From positions 1-19,350 of the forward strand of contig CAZKPP010000039.1 of assembly GCA_964554665.1 (NCBI GenBank): a DNA stretch of 19,350 bases. Reading direction: 5' to 3'. Made by a program: the position numbers and the translations under genes. Below are positions 1-7,864 of this stretch, one piece after another (positions within the stretch are counted from its first letter, which is position 1; every line of letters starts with the position of its first letter). The notes beneath the pieces were generated by a model. That model did no database searches. It was not told the DNA's origin and saw only the letters and a list, made by a program, of their open reading frames with translations. Source of the DNA: UBA3263 sp964554665 (GTDB lineage Bacteria; Bacteroidota; Bacteroidia; Bacteroidales; Muribaculaceae).

Positions 1-1637
1 CCGACCGCAACGGCTACCGCAGCCACGGCTCGTGGGGCTCGCAGCGCGACGTCTATGCCATATTCCTCGACCCCGAGGCCTACGACCGCTTCCGCATGAC
101 CGAAGAAGAGGCCGCCCTCGACGATGAAGCCAAGAAAGGCAAAAAAGACGAAAAGAAAGACGACGAAGATAAGGACGACGACAAGGACAAAGACAAAAAG
201 AAAAAAGTCGAGCCCCTGGAATTCGACCTTGCCAACGCCAAATACCGCATGGTGCGCCTGACCAACGGCGCCGGCAACTACGGCGACTATATGCTCAGCA
301 ACGACGGCACCAAGTTTTACTACCTCTCGGGTGGTGACCTTTGGGAAAAAGACATCCGCAAAGGCAACACCAAGGTTCTGACCAAGGGTGCCGGCTACAG
401 CTCGCTCGTGCCCGACTCTAAGGGCAACAACGTGTTCCTCGGCGGCTACCAGATTTCTAAGGTTAACCTTTCGAGCGGCAGCAAGGAAAACGTTGAGTTC
501 GCCGCCGAACGCGAATATTCGCCCGCAGCCGAACGCGAATACATGTTCGACCACATGCACAACCAGGTCAAGAACAAGTTCTACGACCCCAACCTCCACG
601 GCGTTGACTGGGACTTCTACGGCAAGGAATACCGCCGTTTCCTCCCCCACATCGACAATGGCTACGACTTTGCCGAACTGCTCAGCGAAATCCTCGGCGA
701 GCTCAATGCCTCCCACACCGGCGGCCGCTACTACCCCTACAGTTCAGCGGCCACAACCGCCACTCTGGGCGCATTCTACGACCCCGCCTACACCGGCAAG
801 GGCCTGAAAGTTGCCGAAGTGATTAACCGCGGCCCCCTCAGCGCCAAACACGCCAACATCAAGCCCGGCGACGTTATTCTCGCCATCGACGGCACCGAAA
901 TCGAACCGGGAGCCGACTACTTCCCCCTGCTCGAAGGCAAGTCGGGCAAGCGCGTGCGCCTGACCGTTAAACGCAAAGGCGGCAAAACCGAAGACGTAAC
1001 CGTCAAACCCGTAAGCTCCGTAAGCTCGCTGCTCTATCAGCGCTGGGTTGAACGCAACCAGGCGATTGTCGACAGCGTCAGCGGCGGCCGCGTGGCCTAC
1101 GTTCACGTCCAGGGCATGGACTCCCCCTCGTTCCGCGAAGTGTTCTCGCAGCTGCTCGGCAAATATCGCAACCGCGACGCCGTAGTTGTCGACACCCGCT
1201 GGAATGGCGGCGGCTGGCTCCACAACGACATCGCCCAGCTCCTTTCGGGCCGCGAATATGTGCGCTTCAATCCGCGCGGACGCTATATCGGCTCCGAGCC
1301 CTTCACCCAATGGACAAAACCGTCGGCAATGCTGATTAACGAAAGCAACTATTCCGACGCCCACGGCACTCCGTTTGTCTACAAAACCCTCGGCATCGGC
1401 AAACTCGTCGGCGCCCCCGTGCCCGGCACCATGACCGCCGTGTGGTGGGAAACGCAGGTGAACCCCCAAATCGTGTTCGGCATACCGCAGGTAACCACCC
1501 TCGACATGCAGGGCAACGTTCTGGAAAACACCCAGCTCAACCCCGACATCACCGTTTATAACGAACCGGCAGAAGTTATGCGCGGCCACGACGCCCAGCT
1601 CATCGAAGCCGTTAAATCGCTCATGAACAAGGAATGA
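1..1637 (+). CDS. Tricorn-type S41 family peptidase, C-terminal part (5' end outside window)
   Basis: Reading frame 3 is open from the window edge to TGA at 1635-1637, so the ATG at 96 is internal; codons before it read SHGSWGSQRDVYAIFLDPEAY, typical of the propeller-to-core junction in tricorn-like proteins. About 545 residues are visible. In order: the end of the beta-propeller, a K/D/E-only linker (132-206), more propeller-like sequence, the C1 helical domain, a PDZ domain (about 800-1000: GKGLKVAEV, KPGDVILAIDG) and the S41 catalytic domain. Tricorn catalytic residues appear retained: the Ser-His pair in ASHTGG (near 712), the nucleophilic Ser in ESNYSDA (near 1350) and Glu in GNVLENTQLNPDI (near 1530). 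The family degrades peptides, and Bacteroidetes members are usually exported, but any signal peptide lies upstream of the window. The stop overlaps the ATG of the sulfatase-maturating enzyme by 4 nt, implying translational coupling. Confidence 0.93.
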   Translation, partial: DRNGYRSHGSWGSQRDVYAIFLDPEAYDRFRMTEEEAALDDEAKKGKKDEKKDDEDKDDDKDKDKKKKVEPLEFDLANAKYRMVRLTNGAGNYGDYMLSNDGTKFYYLSGGDLWEKDIRKGNTKVLTKGAGYSSLVPDSKGNNVFLGGYQISKVNLSSGSKENVEFAAEREYSPAAEREYMFDHMHNQVKNKFYDPNLHGVDWDFYGKEYRRFLPHIDNGYDFAELLSEILGELNASHTGGRYYPYSSAATTATLGAFYDPAYTGKGLKVAEVINRGPLSAKHANIKPGDVILAIDGTEIEPGADYFPLLEGKSGKRVRLTVKRKGGKTEDVTVKPVSSVSSLLYQRWVERNQAIVDSVSGGRVAYVHVQGMDSPSFREVFSQLLGKYRNRDAVVVDTRWNGGGWLHNDIAQLLSGREYVRFNPRGRYIGSEPFTQWTKPSAMLINESNYSDAHGTPFVYKTLGIGKLVGAPVPGTMTAVWWETQVNPQIVFGIPQVTTLDMQGNVLENTQLNPDITVYNEPAEVMRGHDAQLIEAVKSLMNKE

Positions 1638-2836
1638 ACAACCCATTCGACTCCAAGCCGCTCTATGTCATGGCCAAGCCCGCCGGCTCGGCCTGCAACC
1701 TGGCGTGTTCCTACTGCTACTACCTCGACAAACGTCGCTTCTACGGTGAGGAAACGTGTGCCAAGCCCTTTATGAGCGACGAAACCCTCGAACTCTACAT
1801 CAAGCGCTACTTCGAGGCCCAGACCGCCAACGAGGTGAACTTCACCTGGCATGGCGGCGAGGCCCTGCTCCGCCCTCTCTCCTTCTATAAAAAGGCCATG
1901 GAACTCCAGAAAAAGTATGCCGGCGGCCGCAGCGTGCTCAACTGCCTGCAAACCAACGGAACCATGCTCACCGAAGAATGGTGTCGCTTTCTGCGCGACA
2001 ACAACTGGCTGGTAGGCATCAGCATCGACGGCCCGCAGGAGTTTCACGACGAATACCGCCGCTCGCGCGACGGCAAACCGTCGTTTCTCAAGGTAATGGG
2101 CGCCATACGCATGCTGCAGGCCCACGGCGTTGAGTGGAACGCAATGGCCGTTATCAACGACTATAATGCCGACCACCCCGAAGAGTTCTATAACTTCTTC
2201 AAGTCAATCGGCTGCAACTACATCCAGTTCGCACCTATAGTTGAACGTCTCACCTCCGACGACGACATAGCCTCGCCCATCGAGTCGGGCAAGCTCGCCG
2301 ACTTTTCAGTGAGCCCCGAGCAGTGGGGCGAATTTCTCTGCCGGTTGTTTGACCTCTGGGTCAAGGAAGACGTAGGCAAGGTCTTCATCCAGCTCTTCGA
2401 CTCCACTCTGGCCAACTGGTGCGGAGTGCTCCCCGGCGTATGCTCGCTGGCCAAGGAGTGCGGCCACGCCGCCGTTATGGAACATGACGGCAACGTTTAC
2501 TGCTGCGACCACTTCGTATTTCCGGAATACCACCTCGGCAACCTGCGCGACAAAACCTTCATCGAAATGATGACCTCCGACAAGCAGCGCCGCTTCGGCG
2601 CCGCCAAACGCCTGACCCTGTCGAAGCAGTGCCGCGAATGCAAATGGCTCTTTGCCTGCAATGGCGAATGCCCCAAAAACCGCATTGCCCGCACCGCCGC
2701 CAACGAGCCGATCAACTACCTCTGCGAGGGCTATCGCCGCTATTTCGCCCATGTGGCCCCCTACATGGACTTCATGCGCGACCAGCTCAAGGCCGGCCTA
2801 CCCCCCGCCGACGTAATGACCAAGTTCAAAGCCTGA
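1634..2836 (+). CDS. Anaerobic sulfatase-maturating enzyme (anSME), radical SAM/SPASM protein
   Basis: This 400-residue protein is full length for anSMEs, which convert the active-site Cys or Ser of type I sulfatases to formylglycine in the cytoplasm. The radical SAM motif is C21-x3-C25-x2-C28, followed by WHGGEALLRPLSFYKKAMEL, a stretch very like Bacteroides anSME (ChuR). The C-terminal SPASM region carries eight cysteines in the arrangement known for the Clostridium perfringens enzyme: C270, C276, C291 and C346 for auxiliary cluster I, and C333, C336, C342 and C364 for cluster II. D292 in CCDHF matches the proposed catalytic base. C290 is an extra cysteine beside cluster ligand C291. The start codon lies inside the stop of the upstream peptidase (ATGA), so the two are probably translated together. 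No type I sulfatase occurs in the window, so this enzyme presumably serves sulfatases elsewhere, for example in mucin or glycosaminoglycan use (inference). Confidence 0.95.
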   Translation: MNNPFDSKPLYVMAKPAGSACNLACSYCYYLDKRRFYGEETCAKPFMSDETLELYIKRYFEAQTANEVNFTWHGGEALLRPLSFYKKAMELQKKYAGGRSVLNCLQTNGTMLTEEWCRFLRDNNWLVGISIDGPQEFHDEYRRSRDGKPSFLKVMGAIRMLQAHGVEWNAMAVINDYNADHPEEFYNFFKSIGCNYIQFAPIVERLTSDDDIASPIESGKLADFSVSPEQWGEFLCRLFDLWVKEDVGKVFIQLFDSTLANWCGVLPGVCSLAKECGHAAVMEHDGNVYCCDHFVFPEYHLGNLRDKTFIEMMTSDKQRRFGAAKRLTLSKQCRECKWLFACNGECPKNRIARTAANEPINYLCEGYRRYFAHVAPYMDFMRDQLKAGLPPADVMTKFKA

Positions 2837-2870
2837 TTATCAACTAAAACTTGATAAAATCCTCCGCAAC

Positions 2871-2902
2871 GTTCCCCGGGCCGACGCTCGGGGAACATTT
2901 TG
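2871..2902 (+). terminator. Intrinsic terminator after the anSME gene
   Basis: A perfect 8-bp stem, GTTCCCCG (2871-2878) with CGGGGAAC (2889-2896), has a 10-nt loop and is followed by ATTTTGT and, a little further on, another T run (2906-2910). It lies 34 nt after the anSME stop and separates that unit from the next promoter. Confidence 0.8.
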
Positions 2903-2933
2903 TATGTTTTTGTGCAAAAAATTCAACAAAATG

Positions 2934-2964
2934 ATTGAATATTAAATAATTTTTTGTATCTTTG
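2934..2964 (+). promoter_or_regulatory. Bacteroidetes-type promoter for the secreted-protein operon
   Basis: A -33 element ATTG (2934-2937) is followed after exactly 19 nt by the -7 element TATCTTTG (2957-2964), matching the Bacteroidetes primary sigma consensus TTTG/TAnnTTTG. Transcription should start near 2968-2971, giving an AT-rich leader of roughly 55-58 nt before the ATG at 3026. It is the only clear promoter seen for the four genes that follow. Confidence 0.8.
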
Positions 2965-2981
2965 CGGCTTCAATAGATTTG

Positions 2982-3025
2982 TTCACTAACCAATTGTTAT
3001 AAATTTTTCACTAATCACCACGCTT
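2982..3025 (+). promoter_or_regulatory. 5' leader with two TTCACTAA repeats before the first secreted-protein gene
   Basis: The untranslated leader contains TTCACTAA twice (2982-2989 and 3007-3014), 25 nt apart. The second copy is followed by CACGC (3019-3023) just before the ATG. A similar string, CACTAAC then CACGC, precedes the ATG of the third gene of the operon (11294-11308). There is no Shine-Dalgarno-like purine run, as is common in Bacteroidetes. Function is unknown; a translation-initiation or regulator-binding role is only a possibility. Confidence 0.3.
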
Positions 3026-6000
3026 ATGAAAAAAGGCTCTACCCTTTTGATGGCACTGGGACTCATGATGGCTACTACGGTATCGGCCAAAGCCGAAGCC
3101 GTAAACGACTACACAGTCGATTTCAACACTGCCATCTCTACCAGCAGCCCGAATTTCAAAGTAGCCGAAGGCTGGCGCCACATTGTCGAAGACAATCAGG
3201 GCAAATATGTCACCTACAGCTACAACACCACCGGCGGCGTTGACGGCACCGGATGCCTGCAGGTCTACAAACAGGCAGTAGCCGTAGACAACTGGACCTC
3301 ACCCGTATTGCTCTACGACCTTCTGGTAACCCCGAAACTCTACGGAACCGTAACCATCAAGGTTAAACAATATACCGACAACGGCTATATCGAGTTCTAT
3401 AAGATTAACGACGACTACACCCGCGGCGAAATCATCGGCAAGAAATATAACGCCTATTCTGCTTCGCCCGTTGTGCTCAACACCACCGATTTCGAAACCA
3501 TCACCCTGAATTTCGAAGAACCCACCGTTATCGGCCTTCACGCCAGCGAAGTCTACATGGACGACTTCACCGCCCAGATTGCCGACGTTGTTCCCGTTAA
3601 GTCGATGGTTATTGCAAGCGCCAAATCGCACTGCTCGGTTGGCACCGACGGCAAAGAAACCTCGGGCTCTATCTACTGGGCTCAGGACCCCACCCACGAC
3701 ATGAAGGTTAAGGTCTGCTACATGGTAACCGTTACCAACACCAGCAGCGTTAAACTCACTCAGGGCGACGAAAATTACTCCGTTTCGATTGTTCACACCA
3801 AAAACGGCGTAACCACAGCCTACGGCACCACCCCCGTGCCCCAGGATCTGAACCCCGGCGAAACTTCCGAACCCTTTGAAGTAACCGCCTACATTACTCC
3901 TTCGGCAGTTTGGTCGTCGGCTTCCGCTTGGGAAAGAATCGACGTTCGCGAAGACCTCGAAGGCACCATCACCCAGCGCGTTCAGAGCCAGTATAAACCT
4001 TGGGAACACGTTATGGTGTTCCGCAATGCCGGTTCCTACTCCACTTCGAAATTCTCCTCGCCCGTTGCCATTAACTTCGGCGTGGTTTCCGAAGCAGTAA
4101 CCGAAAACTACGAGATTTTCAACAACGGTGCCGCTCCGCTCATTTTCTCTGAAATCAAAGCCGAAGAGCCCTTCGTTGTAACTATCCCCGAAGACCTTAC
4201 CGTTAACAGCAACGGAACCCTCCCCATCAGCATCACCTTCCCCGCTGACGCTACCGGTACCCACACCGGCACCCTCACCGCCACCTATATCGACAACAAC
4301 GGCGAAGTTAAAACCGTAGTGCTCGCTAACCTGCAGGGCTCTATGATCGATGCCAACACCTGGACCGCGACCTTCGGCGACGGTAAATCATCTTCCATCA
4401 CCTGGCCCGAAGGCTCAGTTGCTGAAAGCAGCCTCAGCTCCGACTATAGCTATGGCAATGGTGCATACAACGTTTATGTACGCTCCACCAGCTCAACTTC
4501 GAGCACCTCTAAATTCTTCACCCCGCTGCTCCACGCCGAAGCCGGTGAAACCATCAGCTTCAACGCCAAGAGCTATTCCTACTCCACCAATGGCATTGTA
4601 GAAGTTTATGTAACCACCGACCGCAATCAGCTCGGCGAACCGGTTGCAACTTTCACCACCAAATCTTCCTCCGACTGGATTCCCGCAAGCGTAACCATTG
4701 AAAACGCAGGCGATTACTACATCGGCTTCAACCTCAAGAGCGCATGTATCGACGACATCGTCGGCCTGACCCGCGTTGAAGTTCCCTTCGACATTTACTT
4801 CACCTCCGTTTCCGGCGACAACAGCTACCAGAGCGGCGTGGAAATCAGCCGCGAAGTAACCTTCATCCCCGCCCTCGGCGCTAAGGCTGAAGACTACACT
4901 GTTCAGCTCATCCTTAAGGACAAAAAGACTTCAAACATCGTTAGCTACGACGTTCCCTCGAAGACTTTTACCGCTAACTCGAAGTCTACCACCAAATTCG
5001 ACACCAAGATTACTCCCGTTGTTGAATCCACCGTTGTTTACGACGTTTACTGGCAGTTCAACTTCACCGACGGCACAGTTCTGACCTCAATGTCGAGCGA
5101 ACTCACCGTTGAGTGCGAACCCGTACTCTGCTTCGTAACCAAAGGCACCGCCGACAACAAATGGAATGCTCCCACCAGCGTTAAGGCCTACAACTTCGGC
5201 AAAGTTAACGATGCCAACCTCACCGTTGACTACGAAATCTTCAACTGGGGTCAGGCTCCGCTGATTATCAACTCCGTCAGCATGCCCGAAGGCTTCTCTA
5301 CCACCTTCACCGCTCCCGCAACCCTTCAGTCCAAAGAGCGCGCCGACTTCCCCATAGTGTTCTCCGCTACCGAACTCGGCACCTACGAAGGCAACATCGT
5401 TATCAACTTCGTTAACGTTGACGGCGATTACGAAGACTTCGAATTTGCTGTTAGCGGCACCATGCTCGACCAGTCGAAATTCTACTGCTCGTTCGACAAC
5501 GGCACCGCCACCACCGAGTTCCCCGCAGGTTCCGTTCGCGACAGCAATATCTACGGCAACGACCTCGGCAGCTACTCTGCCCACAACTGCGCAATCTACT
5601 CGTCATCGGCCACCAACAACATGTTTATCACCCCGCTGCTCCACGCCGAAGCCGGTGAAACCATCAGCGTTGACGCCCGCGCATATAACAACAACTGGAG
5701 CGAAGCCGTAGCCAAAATCTACGCTTCCACCACCCGCCAGGGTCTCCGCTCGGCCGACAGCCGCATCCTCGTAGCCGAACTCTCAAAGGTCACCGAAGAT
5801 GAAGAACTCCTTCTGACCGGCAACATGAAGACCTATAGCGCTACCATTGCCGAAGCTGGCGACTACTACATCGGCTTCGAGCTCAACAACGCTTACATCG
5901 ACGACATCTATGGCCTGAGCCCCGTTGACGTTGCTCACGACATTGAAATCGCAGGCTTCGCCGCTCCCGCAACCGCAATGCAAAACAATGCTTCGTCCGC

Positions 6001-7747
6001 AACCGTTCAGCTCCGCAACTTCGGCTTCGCCGCTGAAGAAGCCGGCAGCTACTCGGCAATCGTTTCGGTTAACGGCATTGAAACCGTGGTTACCGAACTC
6101 CCCGCCATCGCAGCAATGACCAAGAGCAACGAAACTCCCGTTGCAATCAACGTTGCCGTTCGCAGCAGCAAGGTAGGCACCTTCCCCGTTTCCGTTAAAC
6201 TCCAGTTCGGCGACTACACCGTTGAAACCGAACCGGTTGACGTTGAATTCACCGAAGAAGTTCTCTCGGCTGAAAAGCAGGTTGGCTCACTCAAGGAATA
6301 CTCAACCGTTCCCTTCATGTCGAACTACAGAAACGCAGAAACCGTTGCCCTCTACACTCCCGACCAGCTCGGCCTGAACGGCGGCGACGTTATCAACAAC
6401 ATCACCCTGCGCGGCTATTTCAACAACGCCCACACTTCAGAAGTCGTTATTGCCTACGCTTGGGTTGACGAAACCACCCTTGCCAAACCTGAACAGAACA
6501 GCAAGTACGACACCTCGAACATGACCGTTGTGTTCCACGAAGCCACTTTCAACTGGCCCGGCGGTGGCAACCAAAATAATATCATCGACCTGTTCACCCT
6601 CGACATGAACGGCGAGGTTTACACCGAAGGCAAATCGCTACTTATGATGTTCGGTGGCTATTCAACTGATTGGAAAGCTGCAGCATATACAGAGCTCTCT
6701 ACCTGGACCGGCAACTGCTGGTTCCGCCAGAACGACGGCACTAAGGGCGTTATGACCGGCTCTTGGGGCGCTAAGAACCTGCCGGTTCTCCACATCGCTC
6801 TCGATGTTGAAGCCAAGACCATCAGCGGTGTCGTTACCGACCCCAACGGCGATCCTGTTGGAGGCGCAACCGTAACCCTGACCGCCACCGACAACTCCGG
6901 CGTTGAATACGAAGGCACCACCAACATCGACGGCGCTTACGAAATCAACGTAATCCAGGCTAACCGCACCTACAACGTGCTCGTTAAGGCAGGCGACCTC
7001 GAAGCTACCGCTGAAAACGTAACCTTCGGCGAAAGCGTAGTCATGAACTTCAAGCTCGGAGCTCCCGTGGTTCACATCCACCCCGAAGCAACCGGCATCG
7101 CAGCCGCTGAAAACGCCAAGGTTCGCGTAAACCTCGAACTCACCCCCGGCTACCACGCACTGGCTCTGCCCTTCGCAATCGACGCCGACATGGTTGCCGC
7201 AATCTTCGGCACCGACGCTGAAATCTTCACCCTGGTAGGCACCACCCTCGAAGAGGGCTCGCTGCTCACCTTCTTTGAAACCGCAACCTCGGTTGCCGCC
7301 GGCGAACCCTTCCTGGTTAACGTTACCGAAACCAAAGACGAAGTTATCGAAGGCGTAACCCTCGTTGCTGAACCTACCGTAGGCGGCGCAGCTTCCAAGC
7401 ACGTTACCTTCTCGGCCAACTATCAGCCCACCTCGGGCGAAGGCAAGTTCACCTTCAGCGACGCTGAATTCGTTCACCTCTCTGAAGAAGAAGCCAATGC
7501 CGCACGCTATATCCGCGCTTACGCTCAGGAGGCCGACGTAGTTCCCGCGTTCCATGCAACCGTTCAGGCTCGTCCCAACCAGCAGATCGACAGCATGTCC
7601 TTCGCAGTGAACCAGACTCCCACCTCGATCAAGGAAATCACCGTTAAATTCACCGAAGGCAAGGCCTACAACCTGCGCGGCATGCGCTCGCTCAACCCCG
7701 CCAACGGCGTTTACATCATCAACGGCAAGAAAGTACTCGTTAAGTAA
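3026..7747 (+). CDS. Large secreted modular protein (anchor-J/anchor-D modules, C-terminal T9SS-like tail)
   Basis: A 1573-residue exported protein with a signal peptide (MKKGSTLLMALGLMMATTVSA). In order: a choice-of-anchor-J-like domain (about 28-184), a CARDB-like region, then two copies of a long module (about 325-700 and 700-1085). Each copy has an anchor-D/Hydin-like strand set (xINFGVV...YEIFNNGAAPLI), an anchor-J domain (FFTPLLHAEAGETIS...AGDYYIGF...IDDI.GL) and a CARDB-like stretch. Then come a beta domain (about 1095-1260), a carboxypeptidase-regulatory-like domain (1264-1340, ISGVVTDPNGDPVGGATVTL), a GYHALALPF module common at the C-end of Bacteroidales exported proteins, and the tail AYNLRGMRSLNPANGVYIINGKKVLVK (broken here only as a label: key residues Y, G-R, G-YI, K-K). 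No catalytic motif was seen. It is first in a four-gene operon behind a clear promoter. I infer a surface adhesin or matrix protein; domain classes are firmer than the role. Confidence 0.9.
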   Translation: MKKGSTLLMALGLMMATTVSAKAEAVNDYTVDFNTAISTSSPNFKVAEGWRHIVEDNQGKYVTYSYNTTGGVDGTGCLQVYKQAVAVDNWTSPVLLYDLLVTPKLYGTVTIKVKQYTDNGYIEFYKINDDYTRGEIIGKKYNAYSASPVVLNTTDFETITLNFEEPTVIGLHASEVYMDDFTAQIADVVPVKSMVIASAKSHCSVGTDGKETSGSIYWAQDPTHDMKVKVCYMVTVTNTSSVKLTQGDENYSVSIVHTKNGVTTAYGTTPVPQDLNPGETSEPFEVTAYITPSAVWSSASAWERIDVREDLEGTITQRVQSQYKPWEHVMVFRNAGSYSTSKFSSPVAINFGVVSEAVTENYEIFNNGAAPLIFSEIKAEEPFVVTIPEDLTVNSNGTLPISITFPADATGTHTGTLTATYIDNNGEVKTVVLANLQGSMIDANTWTATFGDGKSSSITWPEGSVAESSLSSDYSYGNGAYNVYVRSTSSTSSTSKFFTPLLHAEAGETISFNAKSYSYSTNGIVEVYVTTDRNQLGEPVATFTTKSSSDWIPASVTIENAGDYYIGFNLKSACIDDIVGLTRVEVPFDIYFTSVSGDNSYQSGVEISREVTFIPALGAKAEDYTVQLILKDKKTSNIVSYDVPSKTFTANSKSTTKFDTKITPVVESTVVYDVYWQFNFTDGTVLTSMSSELTVECEPVLCFVTKGTADNKWNAPTSVKAYNFGKVNDANLTVDYEIFNWGQAPLIINSVSMPEGFSTTFTAPATLQSKERADFPIVFSATELGTYEGNIVINFVNVDGDYEDFEFAVSGTMLDQSKFYCSFDNGTATTEFPAGSVRDSNIYGNDLGSYSAHNCAIYSSSATNNMFITPLLHAEAGETISVDARAYNNNWSEAVAKIYASTTRQGLRSADSRILVAELSKVTEDEELLLTGNMKTYSATIAEAGDYYIGFELNNAYIDDIYGLSPVDVAHDIEIAGFAAPATAMQNNASSATVQLRNFGFAAEEAGSYSAIVSVNGIETVVTELPAIAAMTKSNETPVAINVAVRSSKVGTFPVSVKLQFGDYTVETEPVDVEFTEEVLSAEKQVGSLKEYSTVPFMSNYRNAETVALYTPDQLGLNGGDVINNITLRGYFNNAHTSEVVIAYAWVDETTLAKPEQNSKYDTSNMTVVFHEATFNWPGGGNQNNIIDLFTLDMNGEVYTEGKSLLMMFGGYSTDWKAAAYTELSTWTGNCWFRQNDGTKGVMTGSWGAKNLPVLHIALDVEAKTISGVVTDPNGDPVGGATVTLTATDNSGVEYEGTTNIDGAYEINVIQANRTYNVLVKAGDLEATAENVTFGESVVMNFKLGAPVVHIHPEATGIAAAENAKVRVNLELTPGYHALALPFAIDADMVAAIFGTDAEIFTLVGTTLEEGSLLTFFETATSVAAGEPFLVNVTETKDEVIEGVTLVAEPTVGGAASKHVTFSANYQPTSGEGKFTFSDAEFVHLSEEEANAARYIRAYAQEADVVPAFHATVQARPNQQIDSMSFAVNQTPTSIKEITVKFTEGKAYNLRGMRSLNPANGVYIINGKKVLVK
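4518..4558 (+). repeat. Exact 41-nt direct repeat, copy 1 (within the 1573-aa gene)
   Basis: This segment, encoding the core of TPLLHAEAGETIS, is identical base for base to 5628-5668, exactly 1110 nt (370 codons) downstream. It marks the best-preserved part of an internal module duplication; flanking sequence has diverged. Confidence 0.95.
5628..5668 (+). repeat. Exact 41-nt direct repeat, copy 2 (within the 1573-aa gene)
   Basis: Second copy of the 4518-4558 segment, in the same reading frame and at the equivalent place in the second anchor-J domain. The spacing is a whole number of codons, so recombination between the copies would delete or add one 370-residue module without a frameshift. 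Confidence 0.95.
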
Positions 7748-7774
7748 CCGTCCATCCGACCCTATCGCAAAGTA

Positions 7775-7817
7775 GGTGAGGAAGTTTCCCCGGAATTCCG
7801 GGGGGACTTCCTCCACC
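7775..7817 (+). promoter_or_regulatory. Long GC-rich hairpin between first and second operon genes (possible attenuator or mRNA-stability element)
   Basis: GGTGAGGAAGT (7775-7785) pairs with ACTTCCTCCACC (7806-7817) with one bulged C. Two G-U wobbles follow, then CCCCGG (7788-7793) pairs with CCGGGG (7798-7803) around an AATT loop, giving about 19 pairs. The sequence after it is ATTAAAAAAG, not a T run, so it is not a standard intrinsic terminator on the + strand. It lies 27 nt after the stop and 47 nt before the next ATG, where no TAnnTTTG promoter is visible. It could stabilise the upstream mRNA 3' end, or reduce read-through. Confidence 0.6.
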
Positions 7818-7864
7818 ATTAAAAAAGTTAAGAGTATTAACCATCAATTATTATAATTCAACTC

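Noticed and set aside
96..98. ATG as start of the tricorn-like gene
   Set aside because: The frame is open to the window edge and the upstream codons match the family, so this Met is internal.
744..1646. Minus-strand ORF of 300 aa
   Set aside because: It is antisense to the S41 peptidase core, which has clear catalytic motifs. Its composition (Gly/Ala/Val/His/Phe-rich) is typical of the reverse complement of GC-rich codons.
4518..5668. Mobile element or CRISPR-type repeat
   Set aside because: The repeat has two copies, lies in frame inside a coding region and matches a domain duplication; there are no terminal inverted repeats, transposase or regular spacers.
6662..7819. Minus-strand ORF of 385 aa
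   Set aside because: Antisense shadow of the C-terminal third of the 1573-aa protein. Its N-terminal codons cover the intergenic hairpin, and no promoter or known domain was seen.
7775..7830. Intrinsic terminator after the first operon gene
   Set aside because: The hairpin is strong but is followed by ATTAAAAAAG and not by T residues, so I list it as a hairpin of unknown regulatory role.
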